From: Microseira sp041929235 | GTDB taxonomy: Bacteria; Cyanobacteriota; Cyanobacteriia; Cyanobacteriales; Aerosakkonemataceae | Length of the DNA stretch: 64,000 nt | Direction of reading: 5' to 3' | Assembly (NCBI RefSeq): GCF_041929235.1 | Contig: NZ_JBHFNP010000049.1 | Span: 1 to 64,000, forward strand | Part shown: one piece after another, positions 28,257 to 37,064 of the stretch | How positions within the stretch are numbered: position 1 is the stretch's first letter | Layout of the letters: every line of letters starts with the position of its first letter | Translations under genes and position numbers: made by a program | Notes under the pieces: model-generated | Database searches by the model: none | What the model saw: the letters and a program-made list of their open reading frames with translations, nothing else | What the model was told of the DNA's origin: nothing

Positions 28257-28335
28257 GTAATGGGTAATCGGTCATAGGTCATGGGAAAAAAGCCAACCAA
28301 TTACCAATTACCCATTACCCATTACCCATTACCAA
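28256..28335. repeat. Heptamer repeats between fraD and fraE
   Basis: TAATGGGTAATCGGTCAT and TTACCAATTACCCATTACCC tracts form a loose inverted repeat in the 85-bp gap. They separate fraE from the fraC-fraD pair, and may weaken or tune read-through. Confidence 0.7.
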
Positions 28336-28341
28336 ATTGAT

Positions 28342-29121
28342 ATGATTCTGGGCAGAACTTTAGCGATCGCAACTCACGTATTTCGGGAAGTGATTCGCGA
28401 TCGGGTCCTCTACCTGATCGGTTTATTTGCCATTTTAGTAGTGGCTGCGATGGTTTTACTCCCAGAAGTAGCAACGGGTACAGAGGATAAAATGCTTCTG
28501 GATCTGGGTCTGGCTGCTATGGGAGTATTGGGCTTAGTCGTCACTGTATTTGTTGGTACGGGACTGGTTAATAAAGAAATTGAAAAGAAAACCGTCCTAG
28601 TCTTAATGGCAAAACCTGTCAGTCGCGCAGAGTTTATTATTGGCAAGCACTTGGGATTATCAGCGGTGCTGGCTGTATTATTAGCCTTGATGACGGTAAT
28701 TTATCTGGTAGTGCTGTTAGTCAAGCGCGTTTCTTTCCCTTTGGATAGCATTTTAATCGCAGTTCTGTATCTGTTTTTTGAGTTGTCCCTACTGACTGCT
28801 GTAGCTATTTTATTTGGTGTTTTTACGAGTTCGCTGCTTGCTACCCTGTTCACTTTTGGGATTTACTTAATGGGACATTTAAGTCCAGATTTAATTAAGT
28901 TGGGTCAGCTATCCAAAAACCCCGGTATTGAGTATTTTGTGCGAGGACTTTACCTTGTTTTGCCAGATTTATCGCGATTGGACTTAAAAAATCAGGCGGT
29001 ATACGGGGTTGGAGTTTTACCTAATCCTGTTATTTTACTGGAAAATGCAGCCTACGCATTGCTTTATACTGCGATGCTGTTGTCAATCGCAATTATTGTT
29101 TTCTCTCGGCGTGAGTTTTAA
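28342..29121 (+). CDS. fraE: ABC-2 type permease FraE
   Basis: 259 residues with about six membrane helices and the ABC-2 permease pattern (VFREVIRDRVLYLIGLFAIL start, then a GTGLVNKEIEKKTVLVLMAKP loop). In Anabaena, fraE completes the fra operon and is needed for filament and heterocyst integrity. The ATPase partner is not in the window. The start ATG 28342 lies seven bases after the repeat tract and lacks an obvious ribosome binding site. Confidence 0.85.
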   Translation: MILGRTLAIATHVFREVIRDRVLYLIGLFAILVVAAMVLLPEVATGTEDKMLLDLGLAAMGVLGLVVTVFVGTGLVNKEIEKKTVLVLMAKPVSRAEFIIGKHLGLSAVLAVLLALMTVIYLVVLLVKRVSFPLDSILIAVLYLFFELSLLTAVAILFGVFTSSLLATLFTFGIYLMGHLSPDLIKLGQLSKNPGIEYFVRGLYLVLPDLSRLDLKNQAVYGVGVLPNPVILLENAAYALLYTAMLLSIAIIVFSRREF

Positions 29122-29734
29122 TTGTTAATTGGTAATTGGTAATTGGTAATTGGTAATTGGGAAAAAGCCCCTACAGGTCGTAATTCTGATGCAAGCGAAA
29201 ACGATATAAAAGACGCTCCAGCCCCACTTTTACGGTTAGATTGGGTAGGGCTGGTTGGTACAGGACTTACCCACGACGATCCTATCACCTTTGTTTCTGC
29301 GTCGATCTCTAGCTCTTTGATTGACAAGAATGTTTGACACATCTTTTTCTGCTCCCAGAATCGGATCGCATCTGCGATTCCATACGCTGTACAACCGATG
29401 GCAAACTCTTAGTGGTACAGCCTTTTGCCGCAAGTTTGTCTGGCGGCTGCCATTTTTGCTGCCGCTTTCGCATTTCTTGGGTATACCCCATAGGGCGGCA
29501 ATCCGCTATATAGAGGCCAGCCATACCTGACATTTTTATTTCCATATTTGCTTAATACTTGAGAATGTCAGAGCAATCGCCTAACTTGGTTATCAATAAG
29601 ACTTACGCAGGCAAATGCCAGAAACTCGGTTTCTTGGGAGATTTTTAGCTACTAAACCGACTATTTCTCATAAAAACCGGGTTTGTTTGCGTAAGTCCTT
29701 ATGAAAGCAAGCTAAGACTTCCGGAGGTTAAACT
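29122..29734. repeat. Repeat-rich gap with heptamers and a MITE-like element
   Basis: TTGGTAA heptamers run over 29128-29160. A dispersed repeat containing CCTACAGGTCGTAATTCTGATGCAA (shortened here as CCTACAGGTCGTAATTC) recurs near 38270. GGACTTACCCACGACGA lies near 29265. A MITE-like element spans 29598-29700: its ends AAGACTTACGCAGGCAAA and TTTGTTTGCGTAAGTCCTT are inverted copies, and the interior has an AAACCGGGTTT hairpin. No confident gene; a minus-strand frame at 29309-29545 is unsupported. A strong GGAGG site precedes the next gene. Confidence 0.65.
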
Positions 29735-30358
29735 ATGCCTGACGGAGATATCGTTCACAGTAAGCTTTCGGGGTTATACCAAAAGCCTTACCGGATATTG
29801 TGTGAAGGAAAGGGCGATCGCAACGAATGTACCTGGATTGCGATGGAAGCAGTTATGCGAGACATCAAGAGTAAAGGTGCTGTTCCGGTTTTACTCGCCA
29901 AGCGCATGGGGGAGATGTTGGGACAGGCTATGCTAGCTGGTCAGAATATCTGTGTGAACTGGGCGGCTTTAAGCATGGAAATCGATCGACTAGCACGACA
30001 AGCTACAGTTCCGCATTATGTTAAGGAGCAAGTCCTTCGCGCTTGCAAGAGTATATTACGTGAGTTTCGTTATAACCAGAGAGCGAACACCAACAATTTG
30101 TCAGAAGCAGTTGTAGAACGGTTTTTCCAAGAAGTATACAAGTCAAATTTTGAGCAACGGATTCCGCTGACTTCTAATCACTATGCCGGTGTTGATAACT
30201 TGACCATTACAGAACGTGTTGAAGCTATCCGTCCAGATATGTTAGCCGAGATCAACAAATTGGCGAAGAAAGCTGCTGCCGATGAGGATGTGAAAAACCT
30301 GCGACGATCTCCACGCGAGCATGTGAAAGAGATAGACCTTGATGAGGATCTGCTATGA
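29735..30358 (+). CDS. Unknown protein, first gene of QueC-like/ImmA/PIN operon
   Basis: 207 residues, preceded by a strong Shine-Dalgarno (CCGGAGGTTAAACT). No known domain is recognised. The protein is largely helical: YRILCEGKGDRNECTWIAMEAV near the N terminus (here only the first part matters), a hydrophobic helix around GQAMLAGQNICVNWAALS, and a charged C-terminal tail. Its stop overlaps the start of the QueC-like gene by four bases (ATGA), so the two are coupled. QatB, the partner of the QueC-like QatC in Qat systems, is a possible analogue, but I see no direct similarity. Confidence 0.75.
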   Translation: MPDGDIVHSKLSGLYQKPYRILCEGKGDRNECTWIAMEAVMRDIKSKGAVPVLLAKRMGEMLGQAMLAGQNICVNWAALSMEIDRLARQATVPHYVKEQVLRACKSILREFRYNQRANTNNLSEAVVERFFQEVYKSNFEQRIPLTSNHYAGVDNLTITERVEAIRPDMLAEINKLAKKAAADEDVKNLRRSPREHVKEIDLDEDLL

Positions 30359-31791
30359 ACAACGAACCTTCGATCAAGCAGAAACTTCACGGCGGTGATT
30401 ACAACAATTACACCTTGCATTTTGAACCTGTGTTGAACAGTAATGGGTCTGTGCGCTTCATAGATTGCTCTCAGAGTAAAGAGGTAAATGTTGGCATCAA
30501 TGTGGATGATGAGGCATTTGGATATCGAGTTCAGGCAGAGTTTCCAGCTATCGTTGCCGACCTCATTGACCTCGCCGTTGCAATCCATGCTTCAGACCGC
30601 CTTGCGCCCCAAAATCTAAGCGGGAAGCCGCGTCGTCTTCAAGTGGTGCTTCCAGTTCGTCATCCAGAATTGCTGAGTGCCGAACCTTTCCGGACAAAGC
30701 TGGAACACCTGCTTGAATGGGCAACTGGGAGCGAATGGGTTTTCGATTTCCAAACAAGGGTCGCACCGGAACGTTTTGTTAAACAACAATTAGTTTTACA
30801 AACAGTACCTCAAGGCTGCGAAGTAGCGCTTTGGAGTGGTGGACTTGATGCTCTGGCGGGTCTGTACACTCGTCTTCGGATGTATCCAGAAAAGCCTTTC
30901 GTGTTGTTTGGAACTGGTAGTAGCAATAGTGTCTATGCTCGCCAGGGAGAAGTAGCGAAAAAGATTGAGTCTATCTTTCCCGGTCGTTGCCATCTTTTCC
31001 GCGTCCCAATCCGCTTCCACGATAGCAGTGAGCAGCAAAAGAACAAGCGATCGCGGGCACGAGGGGTTGTATTTACCCTGCTTGGTGCTGCGTGCGCGTA
31101 CCTTATGGGTCGGCGAGTTCTCTGCGTGTACGAGAATGGGATTGGAGCCATCAACCTTCCTTACCGCGCATCTGCTGTGGGGTTGGATCATTCCCGCTCT
31201 GTTCACCCACTGACTTTGCTTATGGTAGGGGGTGTTGTGTCAGAGCTTTTAGGAGAAGAGTTCCGGGTGCATAACCCATTCCTCTTCTGGACTAAAGCTC
31301 AAATGTGCAAAGCATTGGCAGAAGACGGGAGAAACGATTTGCCGCCGCTTACCATGTCATGTGACAGCCCACATCGCCAGCAACCGATTCAGTGTGGTTA
31401 CTGCTCCTCTTGTCTTTTGAGACGACAAGCGCTTGCCGCTACCGATATAAAAGATGGAACGCGCTATGTAGTACTTCACGGAAGCCGCCTGCCAAAAGAG
31501 CCGAGTTTACATCTTCGTCACATGCTGGCGCAGGTTACCACCCTCCGTTGCCTACTCAGTGCCTCAAATGAACCTAGTCTTCAGTGGGAAGCCATGACCA
31601 AAGAGTTTCCCGAACTGGACGACATTGTTGATCGCGGCGCTGTGGCAGAAAACCTACTACCTGCCGACATGCAGACTCGCTTAATTCAGCTATATCGGAG
31701 CTACGTTTCCGAATGGGATGCGGTAGAATCCCAGATTGCGGTTGGACTATTGAATCAACGCGATAAACAGCAGGCATTGAACGGATGCTAA
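30355..31791 (+). CDS. QueC-like PP-loop enzyme (QatC-like)
   Basis: 478 residues. The ATP-pyrophosphatase PP-loop SGGLDA lies at 161-166. RSRARG at 232-237 and four cysteines (Cys336, Cys347, Cys350, Cys353 in CGYCSSC) give the QueC zinc site. QueC makes preQ0 from carboxydeazaguanine; the larger, N-terminally extended relatives (QatC, Cap9) belong to anti-phage systems. About 150 residues precede the PP-loop here, against almost none in housekeeping QueC. No other queuosine genes are nearby, so a conflict-system role is inferred. The catalytic and zinc residues all appear intact. Confidence 0.88.
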   Translation: MNNEPSIKQKLHGGDYNNYTLHFEPVLNSNGSVRFIDCSQSKEVNVGINVDDEAFGYRVQAEFPAIVADLIDLAVAIHASDRLAPQNLSGKPRRLQVVLPVRHPELLSAEPFRTKLEHLLEWATGSEWVFDFQTRVAPERFVKQQLVLQTVPQGCEVALWSGGLDALAGLYTRLRMYPEKPFVLFGTGSSNSVYARQGEVAKKIESIFPGRCHLFRVPIRFHDSSEQQKNKRSRARGVVFTLLGAACAYLMGRRVLCVYENGIGAINLPYRASAVGLDHSRSVHPLTLLMVGGVVSELLGEEFRVHNPFLFWTKAQMCKALAEDGRNDLPPLTMSCDSPHRQQPIQCGYCSSCLLRRQALAATDIKDGTRYVVLHGSRLPKEPSLHLRHMLAQVTTLRCLLSASNEPSLQWEAMTKEFPELDDIVDRGAVAENLLPADMQTRLIQLYRSYVSEWDAVESQIAVGLLNQRDKQQALNGC

Positions 31792-31823
31792 ACGAGACGC
31801 GAAGTTCGGTTGAGGGAAAACAT

Positions 31824-33011
31824 ATGACTAACAATATCCTTGACAATATTGACCTGCGAACCCTGGGAGAACTTCTTCAACAGGCACGTAAAAAGTGCGG
31901 TATGACTCAATCTGATGCAGCTAAGGTCATTGATGTTGCACGCACCACTATGGTTGCCATTGAGAAAGGAGAGCGCCGTCTTAAGGCAACTGAACTGATT
32001 AAGCTTGCCCGTGCTTATGGGCGATCTGTTAGTGAATTTGTTCGACCTCGCCCTGTGGTTCAACCTTTCGAGATGCAGTTCCGGGCAGCATATCAGCGCC
32101 GCGAAGGTGAAGAAGCACAAATTGAACCAACTATTCGGCTTCTAGAGGAGTTCTGCCGGAATTATCTGGAACTTGAGGAAATTATGGATGCACCACTGCC
32201 GCAGAACTATCCTCCTGAGTATGAGGTGACGAATATGCCGATCAAAGCTGCTGCGGAAAGCATAGCTATCGCAGAACGTCAAAGACTTGGATTAGGAGAT
32301 AGCCCCATATCACGTCTGCGGGACATTCTAGAGCAGGATGTGGGACTCCGCATCTTCTATTTAGAAATGCCACAAAAATACTCAGGAGTTTACAGCTACG
32401 ACGAAAAACTTGGGGGTTGCATAGCAATAAATGCTAATCACCCAGAGGAGCGGCGACGTTGGTCGCTGGCTCATGAATACCTTCACTTTCTCGCACATCG
32501 GCGAAAGCCTGTATTGGACTTTGAGGGTCAGTACCAGCGAATTCCAGAAAGCGAGCGACTAGCCGACACCTTCCCAAAATATTTCCTGATGCCAACAAGC
32601 AGTTTGCTCAAACGGTTCAACGATATTTACCGTTCACATGGAAAGTTTACTCCAACTCATTTATTCACACTAGCCCATTACTACGGTGTGTCCGTAGAAG
32701 CGCTTGTTTATCGATTAGAAGAGATGGAACTTGTGCCATCAGGAACTTGGGAGCGATTGCGCGATCGGGGAATAAAGGTAAGGAAGGTTCAGCAAGAACT
32801 TGGTTTAGAGGAAATCCCACAGCGCACTGACATAACTACCCGTCACTATCAGCTTCTTGCGATTGAGGCGTTAGATCGGGGTCTTATTACTGAAGGGCGT
32901 TTTGCAGATTTCCTCTTAGTTGACCGATTGGAGGCTCGTCGCATTGCAGAGAAATTACGGGAACATTCAAGCGGAATGATGGAGGAAGCCTCTGATTTCA
33001 ACCTGATCTAG
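31824..33011 (+). CDS. HTH-ImmA/IrrE family metalloprotease regulator
   Basis: 395 residues from ATG 31824 (GAGGG lies about nine bases upstream; an in-frame ATG at 31785 overlaps the previous gene). An XRE HTH is at about 20-75 (TQSDAAKVIDVARTTMVAIEKG). The ImmA/IrrE zinc-protease domain follows, with HEYLH at 217-221. A C-terminal region of about 110 residues contains a second helical unit. Such proteins cleave repressors or antitoxins on damage or infection. The gene lies 33 bp after the QueC-like gene and 28 bp before the PIN-like gene, consistent with one operon. Confidence 0.9.
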   Translation: MTNNILDNIDLRTLGELLQQARKKCGMTQSDAAKVIDVARTTMVAIEKGERRLKATELIKLARAYGRSVSEFVRPRPVVQPFEMQFRAAYQRREGEEAQIEPTIRLLEEFCRNYLELEEIMDAPLPQNYPPEYEVTNMPIKAAAESIAIAERQRLGLGDSPISRLRDILEQDVGLRIFYLEMPQKYSGVYSYDEKLGGCIAINANHPEERRRWSLAHEYLHFLAHRRKPVLDFEGQYQRIPESERLADTFPKYFLMPTSSLLKRFNDIYRSHGKFTPTHLFTLAHYYGVSVEALVYRLEEMELVPSGTWERLRDRGIKVRKVQQELGLEEIPQRTDITTRHYQLLAIEALDRGLITEGRFADFLLVDRLEARRIAEKLREHSSGMMEEASDFNLI

Positions 33012-33039
33012 ATGCAAGAATAATGGGAGAAGTTAAGTT

Positions 33040-33588
33040 ATGCCTTTTGTTCACTCCCACATACTTCTTGATGCCTGTTGCATTCTAAACTTTTGTGCTT
33101 CAGGTCAATTGCTGGCAATTCTGAAGTCTATTCCTGTTCAGGTTGCAGTTACCCAAGTTGTCCGAGAGCAGGAGTTAAAAACGCTCCAGCGTCTTGAGCA
33201 AGAGGAAAACGATGGTGCGACTCAATTCGAGGCAGCGATTGCACAGAGTCTACTTATAGTCGTGGATTTTGAATCAGAAGATGAGGCGGAATCGTTTGTA
33301 AACTACTCCACAATTTTGGGTGACGGCGAAGCTGCAACCTGCGCGATCGCCGTTCACCGAGGATGGGCAATAGCGACTGACGACAAGAAAGCGATCGCAT
33401 TTTTTCAGCAAACGGCTCCGTACCTTCAGGTTTTATCTACTTTAGAGATAATAAAGCATTGGTCAGAGGAAGCAGCTCTTGATGCTCAAACATTAAGGGA
33501 TTTGTTCAATGCTATTCGGGTTAAAGGGCACTATATGCCCCAGAAAACCCACCCGTTGCGAAGTTGGTGGGAAAGTCTAATCAGTTGA
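33040..33588 (+). CDS. PIN-like nuclease (DUF3368-type)
   Basis: 182 residues. The PIN fold is suggested by LLDACCILNF (Asp11), an LGDGEAATCAIA motif (Asp95, Glu97) and IATDDKKA (Asp114, Asp115), the expected spacing of acidic catalytic residues. PIN proteins are typically RNases; paired with HTH-ImmA proteins they are predicted toxin-antitoxin or abortive-infection effectors. It ends the operon begun at 29735. The acidic set is intact. Confidence 0.8.
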   Translation: MPFVHSHILLDACCILNFCASGQLLAILKSIPVQVAVTQVVREQELKTLQRLEQEENDGATQFEAAIAQSLLIVVDFESEDEAESFVNYSTILGDGEAATCAIAVHRGWAIATDDKKAIAFFQQTAPYLQVLSTLEIIKHWSEEAALDAQTLRDLFNAIRVKGHYMPQKTHPLRSWWESLIS

Positions 33589-33686
33589 AAGCGAATGCTA
33601 AACTTGGGCAGTAGTTATAGGCTCTATTATTCACATCAGTGAAATATTTTCTCAAACAAAATTAGGATGTTAACCACGAAAATAAT

Positions 33687-34115
33687 ATGGAAAAGTATTT
33701 ACTTGCAGATCTACCCGAAAGCCCAAGCTTCGGCGAAAAAAAGAAGTTAGAGTTTACCCACAATGGGTATACTAAAGAATTCTGTTTTTTCTATGACGGC
33801 AATCCGATTGTCATGAGTTCTCACAGTGAAGAAAGCATGGTAAGTAATACATCTGACAAACATACAGAATCAAAAGACAGCAGTGTTTCCATTAGATGCT
33901 GGTGTCTTCGCTATATTTGTAGGCACGAAAAAGAAAAAATTGTTTTTAAATTTGACAATACCACACAGCTATGGAAATTAAAAATTGAATCTGACACTAT
34001 ACGAGACGGGTTTGATTCTTACATTTACGAAAGCCGAAAGATCAAACTTTCGCTTAATCTGAAAGATTGCCAAGGTAGTTATTACGAGTATGAGTATATT
34101 GACATGTCAACTTAG
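33687..34115 (+). CDS. Unknown small protein
   Basis: 142 residues, AT-rich, with no recognised domain. It is rich in polar residues and cysteines (SIRCWCLRYICRHEKEK) and predicted beta-strands (KIVFKFDNTTQLWKLKIES). It lies 98 bp after the PIN-like gene on the same strand, so it may be a further cargo gene of that locus or a separate acquired gene. Confidence 0.55.
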   Translation: MEKYLLADLPESPSFGEKKKLEFTHNGYTKEFCFFYDGNPIVMSSHSEESMVSNTSDKHTESKDSSVSIRCWCLRYICRHEKEKIVFKFDNTTQLWKLKIESDTIRDGFDSYIYESRKIKLSLNLKDCQGSYYEYEYIDMST

Positions 34116-34264
34116 AAAATTTATTTCAAGTCGTCAATTGAGAGAATAGTTCACGGGTTTATTTACCTGATATAGATGGACTATATTAACCTCAGTTCCA
34201 TTAAAATAGGGAAGAAATCAATTTCAACACTAGCTCATCTGCCTTACCTTTTATAGAGGTTGCA

Positions 34265-34681
34265 ATGATTGATATTGGACTTACACACATAGCACTCCCC
34301 GTCTCAGATATTGAGCGAAGTATCAAGTTTTACTCTACCTATGCTGGAATGGAGGTGATTCATCGCCGCATTGATGCAGCAACAGGTGTGGCTGTTGTTT
34401 GGCTTTGCGATCGCACTCGTCCTTTTGCGATCGTTCTGATTCAGACAGACTCAGTGCATTCGGTTCTGTCTCCTTTGGCACACCTTGGGGTTGGTTGTAA
34501 AAGTCGCGAATACATGGATGCTCTTTGCGAAAGGGCAAAACAGGAAGGTGTACTGGTTCAGGAACAAAAAGATTCTGGATATCCGGTTGGATATTGGGCC
34601 TTCTTGCGAGATCCAGATGGTCACACGCTGGAACTATCCTATGGACAAGAAATAGGATTGACAGTGGAAAATACTGCTTAA
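34265..34681 (+). CDS. VOC/glyoxalase-fold protein
   Basis: 138 residues with the vicinal-oxygen-chelate fold pattern: GLTHIALPVSDIERSIKFY at the start and LRDPDGHTLELSYG near the end. The metal-binding His8 and Glu (in HTLEL) are present. Families include glyoxalase I, dioxygenases and resistance proteins; the substrate is unknown. AGAGG lies upstream of ATG 34265. Confidence 0.88.
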   Translation: MIDIGLTHIALPVSDIERSIKFYSTYAGMEVIHRRIDAATGVAVVWLCDRTRPFAIVLIQTDSVHSVLSPLAHLGVGCKSREYMDALCERAKQEGVLVQEQKDSGYPVGYWAFLRDPDGHTLELSYGQEIGLTVENTA

Positions 34682-34781
34682 AAATGACTGGTTAGAATCT
34701 ATCGTCTTCGTTATTTCCAGAAGCGACGAGAAAGTTGAGAAAAGGCTATCCCGTACAAGCTGCTATGCTTCCCATAGCAGT

Positions 34782-35363
34782 CTAAGCTTTAGCAATTCCC
34801 TGTTGAAATGCTTTCAGCGCTTCCACTTTAGAAGCCATCATCAAGCAACGTGCCAACAGGTTGATATCCAAATCTGGCAGCACTTCAGAGCGTTCGATTT
34901 GCTCGTAACCAGATTCCCGCAAGCGGTAGAGTTTGAATAAACCATCTTCCCAAAACCACACTTCAGGGACACCTAAAACTTTATAGCGCGTCAATTTGCG
35001 CTCGCTACCGCTAGTAAATATTACTTCCACAGACAGGTCAGGTTTAGTCGATGTTGAGCTACCAATCGCAAAAGATTCGTCAGCTTGGGCTGAAACTTCC
35101 TCTTCCTTTTCTTGGGTAAAGCTGCCTAATGGGTTGAACTCAATGTCTTTGTTCAAAAAATACACAATGAGCAACCCGGTAATCATGCGGCTGATTGATT
35201 CATGGTCTGGGGAAACTGTCAAGATTTCAATCTCTCCTTTATAGAAAGCCAGTCTAATTCCAGGTGAGTCGGCAAAGCTTTGTTGAAGTAACTTGAACTG
35301 TTGCCAGCTGATCCCAGAGTGGACTAGCCGTTGGTCTTTTGTTTTGTCTAGTGCTATTGTCAT
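34782..35363 (-). CDS. Uma2 family (DUF820) putative endonuclease
   Basis: 193 residues with the Uma2 PD-(D/E)xK-like core: KPDLSVEVIF provides the Asp and Glu pair, followed by RYKVLGVPEVWFWED. Uma2 genes are highly multiplied in filamentous cyanobacteria; their role is unknown. It is followed by a second Uma2 gene on the same strand, about 100 bp upstream in transcription order. Confidence 0.85.
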   Translation of the reverse strand: MTIALDKTKDQRLVHSGISWQQFKLLQQSFADSPGIRLAFYKGEIEILTVSPDHESISRMITGLLIVYFLNKDIEFNPLGSFTQEKEEEVSAQADESFAIGSSTSTKPDLSVEVIFTSGSERKLTRYKVLGVPEVWFWEDGLFKLYRLRESGYEQIERSEVLPDLDINLLARCLMMASKVEALKAFQQGIAKA

Positions 35364-35461
35364 TGGCTTACCTGGAGCGAGTTTTGATTGTTGGGGGGCA
35401 ATTTATCCGATCAACGATGGTAGCAATGCAACGACCTTTTCAACGAGGTGCTATATCTGGT

Positions 35462-36346
35462 TTATTTATTAATACTATCTGGATCGATGCCGAGCGATCG
35501 CAATCGTTCCATTAACTGCTGCACCCGTTGACGTTCCTCAGCTAGAGCCATTTCCATCTGTTCGGCGCGAAGGCGTTCCTCCTCAGCGCGAAGACGTTCC
35601 TCCTCAGCACGTTCTGCTAGCGTCGGTATCCAACCATTCTCATCGTACCAACGCAGCCACAAACCAGTTGTTCCCTGATAGCTACCCTGCCACAATCCCA
35701 AACCCAATTGCATTTCTTCTAGCCACAAACGTCCCTCTGGCAGAGATAGAGCTTCGTAACGAGTGCCATTTAAACGAAAGGCACGCAATTGGTTTTCATA
35801 GCGATCGTAAATAACGTAGTAGGGAATCCTTAAAATCCGCTCGTATACTTCCCACTTTGTCGGAGGTTGATCGACTCTTCTAACTGTTTGCCCCAAATCT
35901 TCTTCTTCAGTTGTGGGAGAGAGTAATTCAACTACTAAAAATGGATTAACTCCTTCTTGCCAAACTAGATAGCTTAAGCGTAAATTTTGCTGTTCTTGGA
36001 AACGGGAAACACCTAAAACTAGAAACCAATCAGGACGTTTATACCAGCCGGGATGACGGGGGTCATAATAAAGATTGAGGTCGCTAGCAGTAAAGACCTC
36101 ATCTAGCTGCCAATTAGGCGGTTGACAAGTTTCGCTCAGACTATCAGCTTGAATGCGATGAAATTCGTCCGGCAATCCTGTTTCTCCTACTAATTCACTA
36201 GGCAAATCGTACATCGTCGGCATGGTTTCTTTAGGCGATCGCGGGTGCTGCTCTGGCAGATCGGGAGCGTGAGGATCTTCACTGGGCAAATCATACATCG
36301 TCGGCAGGGTTTCCGAAGGCGGACGGGGGGGATTGGATGGGTGCAT
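35462..36346 (-). CDS. Uma2 family protein with coiled-coil tail
   Basis: 294 residues. The N terminus carries a tandem duplication of a segment containing ET(L/M)PTMYDLPSE. The central Uma2 domain has YDPRHPGWYKRPDWFLVLGV and FLVVELLSPTTEEEDLG. The last ~60 residues are a charged coiled coil (repeated RLRAEEE and a LAEERQRVQQLMERL segment). This coiled-coil form of Uma2 is frequent in cyanobacteria. It lies upstream of the Uma2 gene at 34782. Confidence 0.88.
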   Translation of the reverse strand: MHPSNPPRPPSETLPTMYDLPSEDPHAPDLPEQHPRSPKETMPTMYDLPSELVGETGLPDEFHRIQADSLSETCQPPNWQLDEVFTASDLNLYYDPRHPGWYKRPDWFLVLGVSRFQEQQNLRLSYLVWQEGVNPFLVVELLSPTTEEEDLGQTVRRVDQPPTKWEVYERILRIPYYVIYDRYENQLRAFRLNGTRYEALSLPEGRLWLEEMQLGLGLWQGSYQGTTGLWLRWYDENGWIPTLAERAEEERLRAEEERLRAEQMEMALAEERQRVQQLMERLRSLGIDPDSINK

Positions 36347-37064
36347 AGCATCACATATGCGCTCGGATTGACTCTAGTTTATCTTGAAGCATTACTACTC
36401 ATACTCAGACCGCTCCAGGTGCAGAGGGGACCCAGGGGTAGGGAGCAAAATTATTTGCACATTTTCTCCCATACTGTGACTGCATAAACGGAAGTGATAT
36501 GACATAGCTTTTTATGACATCAAAGATGGAATTGCGCTCGCAGCGATCTGAGCCTAATTTAGTTAAGTATTCTTAACAATTTAGCATTTTCAATAAATGC
36601 TTGCTAATCTAATATTATCAGAGCGTTAAAGCGCTATTCTCAGGTAAAACAGGCAAGATAAAAATATTAAACCGCCTGGTGTAACATAGTAGGCAGTTAG
36701 CTGGCTATGGTTGTGGGTTGAGGCCAGGTGATAGCAGAAGTGCGATCGCGCAATTGTCCTGGTTAAGTGCATCAAGATTGCAGGCAGTCTTTCAAGGTTA
36801 ATTCGGTTTAGCGCTGATCGCGAGAAATCAAACATTAGGTTGCGTCTAATTTGCCAGTGGGTGTTGAGGATGAATGACAGGCAGCTGTAAATTCTGACCA
36901 CCCCAAATTTCTTGTTTGACCAAAAGTCAAAGTAATTCGCCCACAAGATTTACAAACCCGCAGGGCTAATATTACATATCCGGGCGCATCCTCGTATAAA
37001 TGGGGTGAGTTTTTGCTGAGCTTAAATTCATCAAAATTATATCTTATACCAAGGAAGAAAAGTA
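36347..37064. other. Intergenic region without recognised gene
   Basis: 718 bases. Short frames on either strand (for example 36626-36946 on minus) have no recognisable content or start signals. A single HIP1-like GCGATCGC lies near 36743. The promoter for the following exported protein is expected near 37000-37050, with AAGGAAG about ten bases before ATG 37065. Confidence 0.6.

Noticed and set aside
29309..29545. Minus-strand frame of 78 codons
   Set aside because: No family or start signal; could be a remnant but cannot be supported.
36626..36946. Minus-strand frame of 106 codons
   Set aside because: No motif, no supportable start, composition like non-coding sequence.
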